Assembly (NCBI RefSeq): GCF_034424215.1
Contig: NZ_CP139960.1
Span: 1,426,001 to 1,490,000, forward strand
Direction: 5' to 3'
DNA length: 64,000 nucleotides
Origin: Niabella yanshanensis
Lineage (GTDB): Bacteria; Bacteroidota; Bacteroidia; Chitinophagales; Chitinophagaceae
Made by a program: the position numbers and the translations under genes. The stretch's first letter is position 1; every line of letters begins with the position of its first letter. The notes beneath the pieces were generated by a model. It made no database searches and was not told where the DNA came from. It was given only the letters and a program-made list of their open reading frames with translations. Below are positions 54,001-63,442 of the stretch, piece after piece.

Positions 54001-57000
54001 AACGTCACTTTCTGATGATCAAAATCGCTCAACATTTCCGCACGTCTCCGCTCTAAAAAACTGCGGAACGATTGCCCGCTGCTAACCAGCGTTCTAACCG
54101 GAAGCATATTGATCGTATGCCCTATTAAAGTATAACCTGACACGGAAAGGTGATCGGTAGCCGGAAGCCCTATAACAAAATCTTTCTGACCTGTCTGTTT
54201 ATAAATAAACACTTCAAACAAGGTTCTCAGCAGAATGGTAAGGGTTGTGTTCCCGTTTGCAGCGAGTTTCTCGACTGCTTCCGTCTCGGATGCGGACAGC
54301 ATATAAGCATCAACAGCACTTTTAAAGGTTCGTTGACCGGGATCGGGGTACTTAGATGCTAAGTCCACTGCTTCCGGGATATCCCCGTCGAATTTGGAAA
54401 TCCAGTAAGCCTGGTCGCGCGCATACCGCTCGCTCCGGTAACGTTTCTGTTCATGCAACGCGTAGCTGCTGAATTTTACTGCCTTATCCAGCTCAGGCAG
54501 GTGCCCCAACTGAAACCCGTTATATAATTGGCTGACTTCCCTTATGATCACGTCGAACGAACCACCGTCGCAAATCAGATGATGAATTACGAAAAGCAGC
54601 AGGTGTTTTGTATCAGACAATTTTACCAGGCTGACCCTGAAAAGGATATCGTGCTCCAGATCAAAGGGCTTTTCATATTCCTTTTTTAAAAAATCTCCTA
54701 CGAAAGCTTCCTGCTCCTCGGGCTTCAGGGCCGATATGTCTGTTGTAAATAAAGGTAACGGTGCATTCCGTTTTAAGTACACTTCTGCCCCATCTGAACT
54801 GAATGTAGCACGAAGCAACTCGTGCCGACGCATCATTTCCTGAAAAGCATTTTCCAGGGCCTTCATGTTTACATTGCCGTTAAGATATTCGGCATGCGCA
54901 ACATTATACGAAACATTAATTTCATCGCCGCCAATTATACAATTTTGCCAGATTTCTAATTGGGGCTCAGTTGCAGGAAAAGTTTCAGTGAAAATTTCCT
55001 CATCCTGTAAATACCATTCAGTCACCGGCTCTTTATCGGTCGATTGGGATCGAGTGTTTGCCAGTTCCGCGGCAAAATATTGTAATACGGGATACCGGAA
55101 AAGGGTTGTAAGCGGCAGGCCGATGCCGGTACGTTTTTCGAGCATCCGTGTAACGCGAACAGCCAGCAAAGAATGCCCCCCTAGTTCAAAGAAATTATCA
55201 TAAAGACCGATTTCCTCTTTTCCAAATACATCCTTCCATATCTCTGCCAGCAGTAACTCTTCGTTTGTTTGAGGTGCAACATATTTATGCGCCTGCATTT
55301 CCGGAGCGGGAAGGCGCTTTTTGTCAACTTTTCCATTTTGTGTTAACGGCAGTTCGTCTACGATTACGAAAATGCCGGGCACCATATAATCCGGAAGTTT
55401 GTTCCGGAGTATTTCCCTCCATACCTGCTTCACTTGGGCTTCGTCTTCTACCTTTTCTTTTAAAACCACGTAAGATGCCAGATATTCGTTGCCGGGGCTA
55501 TCGCTCCTCACAACGGTTACCACGTTCTTTATCCCACTAATGGTTGACAGGTGATAATCGATCTCTCCTAACTCTATGCGATATCCTCTTAACTTTACCT
55601 GGTCGTCAATTCGTCCTTTAAACAACAATACATCGTTATTCAACATAACGGCATTATCGCCGGTCTTATACATTCTTCCGTTCGCTACAAACGGATCCGG
55701 CAGGAAACGCTCACGGGTTAATGCTTCATTTTTGTAATACCCTTCGGCTACACAAACACCCCCGATATAAATTTCACCCGTAATGCCTTTCGGTACCAGG
55801 TTTAAAGCGCTGTCTAAAAGATAAATATTGGCATTGGATATAGGTACACCAATAGGCACAGCCGACAATTGATCCGCAACAGTATAATCATAAATCATAC
55901 AGCCAACAGTAGCTTCTGTGGGACCATATTCGTTGCAGATAAGCACATTGCCATTAAATAATTCGTGCACCTCCTTCGACACGGAAGTTTCCAGTTCCTC
56001 CCCTCCCACTATTAAAGTGATAAACTGCGCCGGTAACCGGCTGCGTATCGCATGGCTGTCTTTTACAAGTTTCAGATGCGAAGGGGTAAGTTTGACCACG
56101 TTGATCTGATCGTCGGCAAATATTTTTTCCAGCATCGTCACAGGCTCCTCTTCTTCGTAAATCTTCAGAAGGCTTCCGGATACCAGGGGTGAAAAAATAG
56201 AGGTAATAGTGAGGTCGAACGAAATGGATGTGTATAAAGGGAAGGCGCCCGGCTTCCCCTTCAGGTAGTATGCTACCGCCCAGCTTATATAATTCACCAA
56301 CGATTTATTGGCGATCATGACACCTTTGGGTCGCCCGGTAGATCCGGAAGTATATAATATATACACAAGACTGTCGGGGTTAATCACAACATTGGGCAGC
56401 GTAGCGGGATATTCCGACAGATCAGACCTGATATCTTCTACTAACACTTCAAGCGCACCAGTGGTAAACCTGCTTTTATACCGGGTTGAAGTAAGTAATA
56501 TTTCGGCCCCTGAGTTTTCCAGCATATACTCTATGCGTTCCCGCGCATACTGCGGATCGAGTGGCACAAAAACGCCCCCGGCTTTAACTACCGCCAGTAG
56601 TGAGAGTACAAGATCAACGCTTCTATCCATCGCCACACCTACAACCACACCCTTTTGTACACCCTTTTCTATAAGGGAATGCGCCATTTTATTAGACAGG
56701 TCGCTAATTTCACGGTAGGTGTAAACCACTCCTTTAAACTCCAATGCTGTTTTTTCTGCGTTGACTAAAGAAGAATCGTTAATCAGCCCGGCAAGCGTTT
56801 CGCCTTTATACCGGATATCATTACTACCATTCCAATTGGTCCAGTAGTTGGTCAACGATTGCTCACTCTGGAGTTTTAGATCAATTATTTTTTTTTCAGG
56901 ATTTTCTACTATCTGTGAAAGCAAAAATGAATACTTTTCCATCAAACCTTTAATGGTTGATGCACTGTATAGCTGCGTGTTATACGACCACTGCAACTCG

Positions 57001-58244
57001 TACCCCTCTTTATGATCGGCTATATTGAGAAACAGCTCATAGGTTTCAGAAACCCTCTTGTTATGAATCAGTTTATATTCCAGCCCCTCAAATCCCACCT
57101 GAAGATCTATACCCAGGTCGATATTTAAAGAAACCGGTGCCAGGGGCATACGCGATAAATCCCGTTGCATCTTCAGTTCCTTCAGAAATGAGCCAAATGT
57201 GAACCGTTGTTTCTCATAATCCTGAAGCAGTTTTGATTTACGTAAATGCAGGTAATCTGCAAACCTGGTTTCGGGCAGCGGATTGCTTCGCAGGGGCAAC
57301 AGGTTGACGCAATGACCAACGAGCGTGAAGTTTTCGGTAGCGGCCTGTCCTGAAGTTGGAAGGCCGATCACGATGTCTTCATGGCCTGTATATTTCTGCA
57401 GCAGTACTTCAAAAGCAGCCATTAATATGCTTACGAAGCTTGCCCCATACTTAACTCCGGTTTCCTTAACCTGATCAGCTAAAGCAGCCGGCAGTATATA
57501 ATCATCCCTTCGTCCTTTATAAGTTCTTACCGGTGGCCGTGGAAAATCAGGCGGTATCTCAAAGACAGGAACCGTGCCTTCGTATTCCTTTTTCCAGTAT
57601 TGTACAATATCTTTATAAGCGGATGTTTGTTCAAATAAAATGTTTTCCACCGCGTATTTACTAAACTCCGCGGCTTCAACAGGTAATGGTGTGCCTTTGA
57701 TTTTTGCGTTGTAAAACCGGCTTAGGTCTTCCAGCAAAATACTTAAAGACCATCCATCGCAAACCAGGTGATGTACCGTTATAACAAAGCTGTACTGTTT
57801 ATCATTCAGTTGAAACAGAGCAAAGCGGATGAGAGGTCCGTGTATGATGTCGAAGGTTGTGGACGCATCCTTCCATAAGTACGCTTCCAGTTCTTTCTGT
57901 TGTTGCGCTGCAGTTTCCGATGTCAGATCATAGTAATCGAAAAGGATGTCCTGATTTTCATAAATGATCATTTTACTTCCATCGTCACTGAAAGATGCCC
58001 TTAAAGACTCATGCCTTTTAACAACTTCCCGGGCACACTCTTTAAGCAGAACGGTATTCAATTCGCCGGTGAAATGCAAAGACATCGACAGGTTGTAGGC
58101 CAGGTTGGCATCTTCACCTCCTAACAGGCAGGATGCAAACACCTCCTTTTGTGATTCGGTGCATGGAACTACTTTTTGTATTATATCTCCATCAAATGGA
58201 TCAAAATCAACAGGAACCCTGGTGTTTAAATTAGAATGACTCAT
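51030..58244 (-). CDS. Nonribosomal peptide synthetase, C-A-T-C-A-T-TE (2404 aa)
   Basis: Two complete elongation modules and a release domain are visible. C1 (~25-460) has HHLVCDG at 158-164. A1 (~490-980) has LYTSGSTGRPKG near 631. T1 has DNFFELGGHSL near 1023. C2 (~1095-1520) has HHLICDG near 1224. A2 (~1545-2050) has LYTSGSTGKPKG near 1693. T2 has DNFFELGGHSM near 2091. The TE has GYSYGG near 2225 and a C-terminal GDHKTF His. By-eye alignment to the GrsA pocket gives DLTKIGEVGK for A1 (the asparagine code) and DAFLLAVVIK for A2 (hydrophobic, unassigned). There is no epimerase. The ATG overlaps the stop of the upstream PKS-NRPS gene by 1 nt, which fixes the order of synthesis. Confidence 0.95.
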   Translation of the reverse strand: MSHSNLNTRVPVDFDPFDGDIIQKVVPCTESQKEVFASCLLGGEDANLAYNLSMSLHFTGELNTVLLKECAREVVKRHESLRASFSDDGSKMIIYENQDILFDYYDLTSETAAQQQKELEAYLWKDASTTFDIIHGPLIRFALFQLNDKQYSFVITVHHLVCDGWSLSILLEDLSRFYNAKIKGTPLPVEAAEFSKYAVENILFEQTSAYKDIVQYWKKEYEGTVPVFEIPPDFPRPPVRTYKGRRDDYILPAALADQVKETGVKYGASFVSILMAAFEVLLQKYTGHEDIVIGLPTSGQAATENFTLVGHCVNLLPLRSNPLPETRFADYLHLRKSKLLQDYEKQRFTFGSFLKELKMQRDLSRMPLAPVSLNIDLGIDLQVGFEGLEYKLIHNKRVSETYELFLNIADHKEGYELQWSYNTQLYSASTIKGLMEKYSFLLSQIVENPEKKIIDLKLQSEQSLTNYWTNWNGSNDIRYKGETLAGLINDSSLVNAEKTALEFKGVVYTYREISDLSNKMAHSLIEKGVQKGVVVGVAMDRSVDLVLSLLAVVKAGGVFVPLDPQYARERIEYMLENSGAEILLTSTRYKSRFTTGALEVLVEDIRSDLSEYPATLPNVVINPDSLVYILYTSGSTGRPKGVMIANKSLVNYISWAVAYYLKGKPGAFPLYTSISFDLTITSIFSPLVSGSLLKIYEEEEPVTMLEKIFADDQINVVKLTPSHLKLVKDSHAIRSRLPAQFITLIVGGEELETSVSKEVHELFNGNVLICNEYGPTEATVGCMIYDYTVADQLSAVPIGVPISNANIYLLDSALNLVPKGITGEIYIGGVCVAEGYYKNEALTRERFLPDPFVANGRMYKTGDNAVMLNNDVLLFKGRIDDQVKLRGYRIELGEIDYHLSTISGIKNVVTVVRSDSPGNEYLASYVVLKEKVEDEAQVKQVWREILRNKLPDYMVPGIFVIVDELPLTQNGKVDKKRLPAPEMQAHKYVAPQTNEELLLAEIWKDVFGKEEIGLYDNFFELGGHSLLAVRVTRMLEKRTGIGLPLTTLFRYPVLQYFAAELANTRSQSTDKEPVTEWYLQDEEIFTETFPATEPQLEIWQNCIIGGDEINVSYNVAHAEYLNGNVNMKALENAFQEMMRRHELLRATFSSDGAEVYLKRNAPLPLFTTDISALKPEEQEAFVGDFLKKEYEKPFDLEHDILFRVSLVKLSDTKHLLLFVIHHLICDGGSFDVIIREVSQLYNGFQLGHLPELDKAVKFSSYALHEQKRYRSERYARDQAYWISKFDGDIPEAVDLASKYPDPGQRTFKSAVDAYMLSASETEAVEKLAANGNTTLTILLRTLFEVFIYKQTGQKDFVIGLPATDHLSVSGYTLIGHTINMLPVRTLVSSGQSFRSFLERRRAEMLSDFDHQKVTFGSVLKKVKFNRAAKNKFISVSFGSQFEKVDKNFSFIDIEHETAFITEERSSLEFYIDTYKRDGLIYFQIYYQSDLFDATDIQSLMNSFRNVINQVTANPGLRISNISLANRESLFTRSLASNGEQILEKTIIDLFRESVLAFPKHVAVRLEDQALTYEELNSASNRLAHYLLSRGLQANDRVAIILERGIDIIVSIVAVLKCGAAYIPIDPNYPGERVTFLVEDADAQFMISSGAGTEFSNGKAIGVDLATIEVELNKGVITDPEINYGSDTLAYILYTSGSTGKPKGAMVTHRNLVHFLRGMQDAFQITDRDKFLSVSSISFDASCFDNYLCLVNGAELVLTGNETVKDGQLLLEEVLKRNISIILATPITFKLMLTADWSRRIPVKLLSAGETLLPSLAKELLPRCQALYNVYGPTETTVICTLTRIMSDERITIGAPILDTPVYILDENLKEVAEGEMGEIYIGGEGVSKGYWQRADLTATRFVRDPFANIAGAKMYKSGDLGRFKKNGEIKYEGRIDNQVKIRGFRIELGEIEYHLSRLNNVKDVVATVLEDHTGEKAIVAYIIPQIDEENGTGEFSKETIVNWGHELRVNLPYFMVPSYWVKKKVFPLSPNGKVDVKQITPPDFQKRKQAAVGDAPAQPQAAISQVEQKIMTIWEEELGINGLTTEDNFFELGGHSMIAVKVMNRISREMGVRFPIATLFQHPTIVSIAKLINADATVEQKILVEIKKSGSKPPIYLIHGGALNILLYKNLEPFLSDDQPLYGIQALGLDGDTAHLDSIETISARYLKEILVHNAEGPYIIIGYSYGGVVAYEMARQLMAMGKKVKMLGILDTNVGGREAPANKTQKIFQTLQRQSKKALFIGANLFRSPKEVILYQWSFLKYKVFKNYVETEDEKIYDYGENVIEAYTRAFCNYRMKPLDVRVHLFRVQDRIYFLDDPVYLGWRNYTKDVIVYDVSGDHKTFLLPPHNKSLVTTIEKALENTK

Positions 58245-61200
58245 TAAATTGAAATTTGCAAATATCGCCCCGGGTTATTATCATCCTTTACAAACCAAGC
58301 GGGATTTCCGTTTTTATCTTTTCCTAACCTGGCTCCGGCTAGCGGAGCATCTGAGTTGCTTATAATTTTTATTCCGCCCAATAAGGGATTCTGTGTTTCG
58401 TTAGATAGCACCTGGGCCTTATCAGCAGCTGATTCACTATTAACGTTATTTACATTGCCATGTGTCGAAAGAATGCCGGCCTGCACTTCCTGTAACCGGG
58501 CTACTTGTTGGGTAAGGGCATGCATCTGCGACAGAATAGCTTCCAGAATATGCTTTGTATCTGAATCAGCAGCCTGCAGGCCGGGTTGCTTCATGATGGA
58601 TGCTGAAGCATTGGCGCGTTGGCGGTCAAAATTCAATATATCGGCCGATACGCTGGTTGCGAGATAGTCTGACAGTTTTTTAATCGTTCCGTACTCCTCA
58701 TTCAGCTGTTTAAAAGTGATGGGCACTTTAAATTCCCGTTTTAAAGTACTGGCAATCTGGGTTAACAGCAATGAGTCAAACCCTAATTCTATAAAGCTGA
58801 GATTGGGATTAAAATCCTCCATTTTATTTCCTGAAGCCTCTTCCAATATGGATATTATTCTTTTCAGCGGTTGATCTGCAGTTAAATCACCTCCATCTGC
58901 GCCTTCCTCGTTTTCTGAAGAAAACGCGGAGATTGAACCATCACTGACCTGCTGAACATGAGCTGGCTCAATCCAATACTTCTTTTTATCGTAGGCATAC
59001 GTTGGAAGATTATGCAGATGAGCAATACCGGTCCCTTTTTGAACAAGACTCCAGTTCATATTGACGCCAGCCGTCCATAATTTGGCAATTGCCTTATTGA
59101 CAGATATAAGATCGTTATTTACTTTTCCCGTTTCGATAGAATGAATAGCCCGTGAAGCCAGTTGGGTATTGTGTTGCTTAATGAGGGTTGTAGTGGCATT
59201 TCCCGGTCCTACTTCCAGGAAAACGGGATTAAGCGCCGATACAAGTTCGCTGATCGCATCACTGAAGTTAACTGTGGCCCTGGCGTGTTCCGACCAATAC
59301 GCTGCATCCTGCGCCTGGCTATCTGTAAGCCAACTGGCCATAACAGTTGAAAGAATAGGGATTTTAGGAGCTGATAACTTACAGGATGCAATCACATCTT
59401 TTAAGGGAGCAAGTATCGGATCCATCATTCCTGAATGAAAAGCATGGCTGGTGCGAAGTGACTTATTGATGATCTGATGTTCGTCAAGCAAAGCCGAAAA
59501 CCGGTTCACCTCAACCACATCTCCCGAAACAACGCAAAGATTTGGGGCATTAATAGCTGCCACCGACAGCGAATCTGGCATTAGTGAGCGCACTTTATCC
59601 CCGGGTGCCCTAACAGACAACATGGTACCGGCAGGCAATTGGCTGATAAGACTAGCCCGTGCCGCGACTATTTTGATTACGTCTGACAACGACATAACAC
59701 CGGCTAAGTGGGCGCACACAAATTCTCCTATGCTATGCCCTACCATAGCTACCGGATTTATCCCAATGCTCATGTAGTATTTTGCCAAAGCATAAGATAC
59801 AATGAAGGTAGCCGGTTGTGTATAGTAGGTATTTTTTAACTTTTCTGATGCTGCTTCCGACTCTTCTGCGAAAAGAACATTTCTGATATCTTCATTAATG
59901 ATATGCATTAGCAACTCCGCACATTCATCAACAGCAGCCTTATAAACGGGTTCGTTGTCATACAATTCTTTCCCCATGTTCACAAATTGCGAGCCCTGGC
60001 CCGGAAAAACAAAAACGAGGTTAGGGTCGCTTTCCGCGATGGTTCGCGTCTCTACCCGGAGAAGCTCTTCATCCTCCAGCTGTGCGCGGAGACCGGCGAT
60101 ATCCCTGGCAACCAGCGCTGTTCTTACACCCAGTGACGGGCGTGTGGTTTGAAGATGGCGAGCTATTGCGGTAAGACTGCTACTGCTGTTCTTTTGAATA
60201 AAGGATAACAGCTTTTTACCAAAAAGGATGTTGCTCCGTTCCGTTTTCGAAGACCAGCTGATAATTTGCGCGCCAGACTCAACATCCTTTTGGGAAGCTA
60301 ACTGCTCTACTTCTTCCAGTATAATATGAACATTAGTTCCCCCAATTCCAAATGAACTAACACCTGCCATTCTTTTTCCTTTAACCCTCCAATCTTTCAA
60401 TTGAGTATTGACAACAAAAGGACTGTTCGTGAAATCTATGGAAGGATTGGGTGTTTTGTAATTGACGGAGGGCACCAGTTTCCTGTTAAATAAAGAAAGA
60501 GATGTTTTGATAACACCTGCGACCCCTGCTGCATGCGTAAGATGCCCGATATTACTCTTTACAGAACCTATTGCACAATATTGCTGCTCCTGCTGCTCTC
60601 CGAACGCAAGTTTCAATCCTTCTACTTCAATAGGATCTCCCAATGGAGTGGCCGTACCGTGGGCTTCTATATAAGAGATATCAGCAGCTTCTACCCCTGC
60701 ATCCTGGATTGCCATAGATATAGCTTCTGCCTGACCACCCGTACTTGGCGCCGTAAAGCTACCCTTACCACCTCCATCATTGTTTACACCAATGCCCTTA
60801 ATAACCGCGTAAACCAGATCCTTATCAGCCAACGCATCTTCTAACCGTTTTAATAAAACCACACCCGCCCCGTCACTGAACACAGTTCCCTTTGCCTGTG
60901 CATCAAAGGGCCTGCACCGGCCATCGTCGCTAAACATAGCTCCCTCTTCATACAAATGACCGCTTTTCACAGGTACGTTTACAGCTACCCCCCCCGCAAT
61001 AGCGGCATCACACTGACCCAGCCTTAAACTTTCTACCGCCTGCGCAATAGCCAGCAACGAAGTGGAACAGGCGGAGTTGACATTGACAGCCGGGCCTTTC
61101 AAATTTAAATGATAAGCCACCCGGGTGGCGAGGTAATCTTTTTCCGAAACAGACATGGTTTGGTAGTACCCCTGCGTTTCTATCTTATCTTTATTGAAAA

Positions 61201-63442
61201 AAACGTTATTATTAAAATATGTGTTGGTGTTGCTTCCGGCAAATACGCCTATTTTATACCCATCATCATCATTCAGCAAACCGGTCGTCTCCAGAACTTC
61301 CCTAGACACCTCAAGAAATATCCGCATTTGCGGATCCATCAACTCGGCCAGTTTCGGGTTGATACCGAATAAACCGGCGTCAAAATGATCTACATCGTCC
61401 AGTATCCCCCTTGCCCGAACATATAACGGGCTATTTAATATCGATTCGGGAACGGCCTTATCAATCTCTTCTTTCTCGAAAAAACTGATGGTTTCCTTGC
61501 CCTCTTTTAAAACTTCCCAGAACGCCTCAATCGTTGCGGCTCCGGGAAATCGCCCCGCCATTCCAACAATAGCAACGCCAGCCCCGTTATCCTTTTTACG
61601 CAATTTCGAGGAAACCCTTTTTTCTACGGTACTTTTATCAAGTAAAGATCCTAGTTCACGAATAGTGGGATACTGATACAGCTTGGTAATCGGAATATCA
61701 TATTTGTGGTGCTGCTTCAGGGCCAGAATGGTTTTTTGAGCCAGAATGGAGTTACCACCCAATTCAAAAAAGTTATCATTCACACCTACAACTTCCATTT
61801 GCAACAGTTCCCTCCATACCGTTGCTATATTCTTTTCGGTTTCCCCCTTGGGTTGCTGAAACAGTACGTTCAGATCGGGTCGTTCAAATTTAGGAGTGAT
61901 CAGTGCCTTTTTGTTTACCTTGCCACTGGCCGTTTTGGGAATTTCATTGAGCCATATAAAAGCAGAGGGGATCATGTAGTCTGGCAAACTCTTTTGTAAA
62001 AACGTCTTTACGGCCTGCGTGTCCTTTTGCTCATTTCTGGCAACCATATAAGCTACCAATTTTTTCTGAGCAGCATTATCGCCCTGCGCTATTACTACGC
62101 AATTAGCAATTTCAGCATATTGCATCAGCGCTGTCTCAATTTCACCCAATTCGACCCTAAACCCCCTGATTTTGATCTGGTCGTCAATCCTTCCTAAAAA
62201 TTCTATATTCCCATCATCCAGCAGCCGGGCAAGATCGCCGGTCTTATAAATACGACCAATACCTGTATCTCCTTTATGTTCAATGAATTTTTCGCGTGTC
62301 AGGTCTGGCCGGTTAACATATCCTTCTGCCAATGCAATGCCCCCAATATACAGCTCTCCTTGTACGCCGGGCTTTACCTCATTCAACTCCTTATCAAGAA
62401 TATAAATATTAACAAGTTTTATCGGCCTGCCAATGCCGGGCAAATCAGGCCATTCATTAGCGTCGCCCTCCAGCGCCAGGCTTGTTACAACATGAGCTTC
62501 TGTGGGTCCATATTGGTTAAAAAGTTTGACACCGTTGATTTCGGAGAAAAATGCCCGCACCTGCGGCGTTATTTTTAATTGTTCGCCTGCGGTCATCACT
62601 TCCTTCAAAGAGCGCGGGTAAGTTTTAGACTGAAAAGCCGATTCACATAACATCTGCAGGGCAACAAAGGGCAGGAACAACCGGTTAATCTGGTGTGTTT
62701 CCAAAAAAGAAAGTAAAGCTGCAGGATCGAGCCTCAGATCGTCGTCGATCAGAAACAAAGTGCCGCCGACAGCAAAAGTTGAAAAAATTTCCTGAAACGA
62801 TACATCGAAGGTAAGCGGGGAGAAATTCACCGTCCGTGATAGCGCGCCCATCTCAGAGTTTTCAACCTGCCATTGGATAAGGTTAACAAGTGCCTGCTGC
62901 CTCATTAAAACCCCCTTGGGCCTGCCTGTAGAACCCGAAGTAAAGAGTACGTAGGTATACAATGCGTTTTTCTGAACCTGTAATTGCGCCGCTGCAACAT
63001 TGCCAGCATCATCATATAGCTCCGGATCGGGATCTATCAGAAGTTTACCTGGAAATAACTGTTTGTATTTGGAAGCCGATACAACTGCTTTAGGACTGGC
63101 ATCTTCAAGCATAAAAGAAATACGCTCCTGAGGATAAGAAGGGTCCACCGGCATATAAGCTGCCCCTACCTTTAGTATTGCAATAATAGAAATGATTACA
63201 TCAAAACCTTTATCCAGGCAAATGGCTATAATATCATTAGCTACGATATTTTCAGACGCCAGGTGTTGGGCCAGAATTGTTGCCCTTTCATTTAACTGGG
63301 CGTATGTAAGCTGTTGATCTCTGTAAAACAGGGCTACAGCGTCAGGTGCTATAACTACCTGATTGTGAAAAATTTCGATTAGCGAAGTCTCCAAGCTCCA
63401 TCCGGCTCCAGCTTTACCAGAGGAATTAATTCGTTCATTCAT
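58244..63442 (-). CDS. Hybrid NRPS-PKS, A-T-KS-AT-ACP (1732 aa)
   Basis: The protein begins directly with an A domain (LFTSGSTGRPKG near 169) with no condensation domain before it, so it is a loading module. T follows (DNFFELGGNSI near 559). KS has ACSTSL (Cys near 792), HGTATPLGDP and NIGHLTHAAG, the full Cys-His-His set. AT has GHSIGE (near 1235) and HAFH (near 1333), the malonyl-CoA signature. ACP has GFDSLL (near 1555). No KR, DH or ER is present, so the beta-keto group should remain. The A pocket reads DVQFMAQVVK by eye, closest to proline codes. A C-terminal tail with GARLGKD and PAWFVKD probably links to the next C domain. The ATG at 63442 replaces a longer frame to 63520 that begins with a Lys-rich, non-domain stretch. 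Confidence 0.94.
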   Translation of the reverse strand: MNERINSSGKAGAGWSLETSLIEIFHNQVVIAPDAVALFYRDQQLTYAQLNERATILAQHLASENIVANDIIAICLDKGFDVIISIIAILKVGAAYMPVDPSYPQERISFMLEDASPKAVVSASKYKQLFPGKLLIDPDPELYDDAGNVAAAQLQVQKNALYTYVLFTSGSTGRPKGVLMRQQALVNLIQWQVENSEMGALSRTVNFSPLTFDVSFQEIFSTFAVGGTLFLIDDDLRLDPAALLSFLETHQINRLFLPFVALQMLCESAFQSKTYPRSLKEVMTAGEQLKITPQVRAFFSEINGVKLFNQYGPTEAHVVTSLALEGDANEWPDLPGIGRPIKLVNIYILDKELNEVKPGVQGELYIGGIALAEGYVNRPDLTREKFIEHKGDTGIGRIYKTGDLARLLDDGNIEFLGRIDDQIKIRGFRVELGEIETALMQYAEIANCVVIAQGDNAAQKKLVAYMVARNEQKDTQAVKTFLQKSLPDYMIPSAFIWLNEIPKTASGKVNKKALITPKFERPDLNVLFQQPKGETEKNIATVWRELLQMEVVGVNDNFFELGGNSILAQKTILALKQHHKYDIPITKLYQYPTIRELGSLLDKSTVEKRVSSKLRKKDNGAGVAIVGMAGRFPGAATIEAFWEVLKEGKETISFFEKEEIDKAVPESILNSPLYVRARGILDDVDHFDAGLFGINPKLAELMDPQMRIFLEVSREVLETTGLLNDDDGYKIGVFAGSNTNTYFNNNVFFNKDKIETQGYYQTMSVSEKDYLATRVAYHLNLKGPAVNVNSACSTSLLAIAQAVESLRLGQCDAAIAGGVAVNVPVKSGHLYEEGAMFSDDGRCRPFDAQAKGTVFSDGAGVVLLKRLEDALADKDLVYAVIKGIGVNNDGGGKGSFTAPSTGGQAEAISMAIQDAGVEAADISYIEAHGTATPLGDPIEVEGLKLAFGEQQEQQYCAIGSVKSNIGHLTHAAGVAGVIKTSLSLFNRKLVPSVNYKTPNPSIDFTNSPFVVNTQLKDWRVKGKRMAGVSSFGIGGTNVHIILEEVEQLASQKDVESGAQIISWSSKTERSNILFGKKLLSFIQKNSSSSLTAIARHLQTTRPSLGVRTALVARDIAGLRAQLEDEELLRVETRTIAESDPNLVFVFPGQGSQFVNMGKELYDNEPVYKAAVDECAELLMHIINEDIRNVLFAEESEAASEKLKNTYYTQPATFIVSYALAKYYMSIGINPVAMVGHSIGEFVCAHLAGVMSLSDVIKIVAARASLISQLPAGTMLSVRAPGDKVRSLMPDSLSVAAINAPNLCVVSGDVVEVNRFSALLDEHQIINKSLRTSHAFHSGMMDPILAPLKDVIASCKLSAPKIPILSTVMASWLTDSQAQDAAYWSEHARATVNFSDAISELVSALNPVFLEVGPGNATTTLIKQHNTQLASRAIHSIETGKVNNDLISVNKAIAKLWTAGVNMNWSLVQKGTGIAHLHNLPTYAYDKKKYWIEPAHVQQVSDGSISAFSSENEEGADGGDLTADQPLKRIISILEEASGNKMEDFNPNLSFIELGFDSLLLTQIASTLKREFKVPITFKQLNEEYGTIKKLSDYLATSVSADILNFDRQRANASASIMKQPGLQAADSDTKHILEAILSQMHALTQQVARLQEVQAGILSTHGNVNNVNSESAADKAQVLSNETQNPLLGGIKIISNSDAPLAGARLGKDKNGNPAWFVKDDNNPGRYLQISI

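Noticed and set aside
51030-63442. MbtH-like protein, phosphopantetheinyl transferase or exporter for the NRPS-PKS product
   Set aside because: None is encoded in the visible part; they may lie beyond the right edge or elsewhere.
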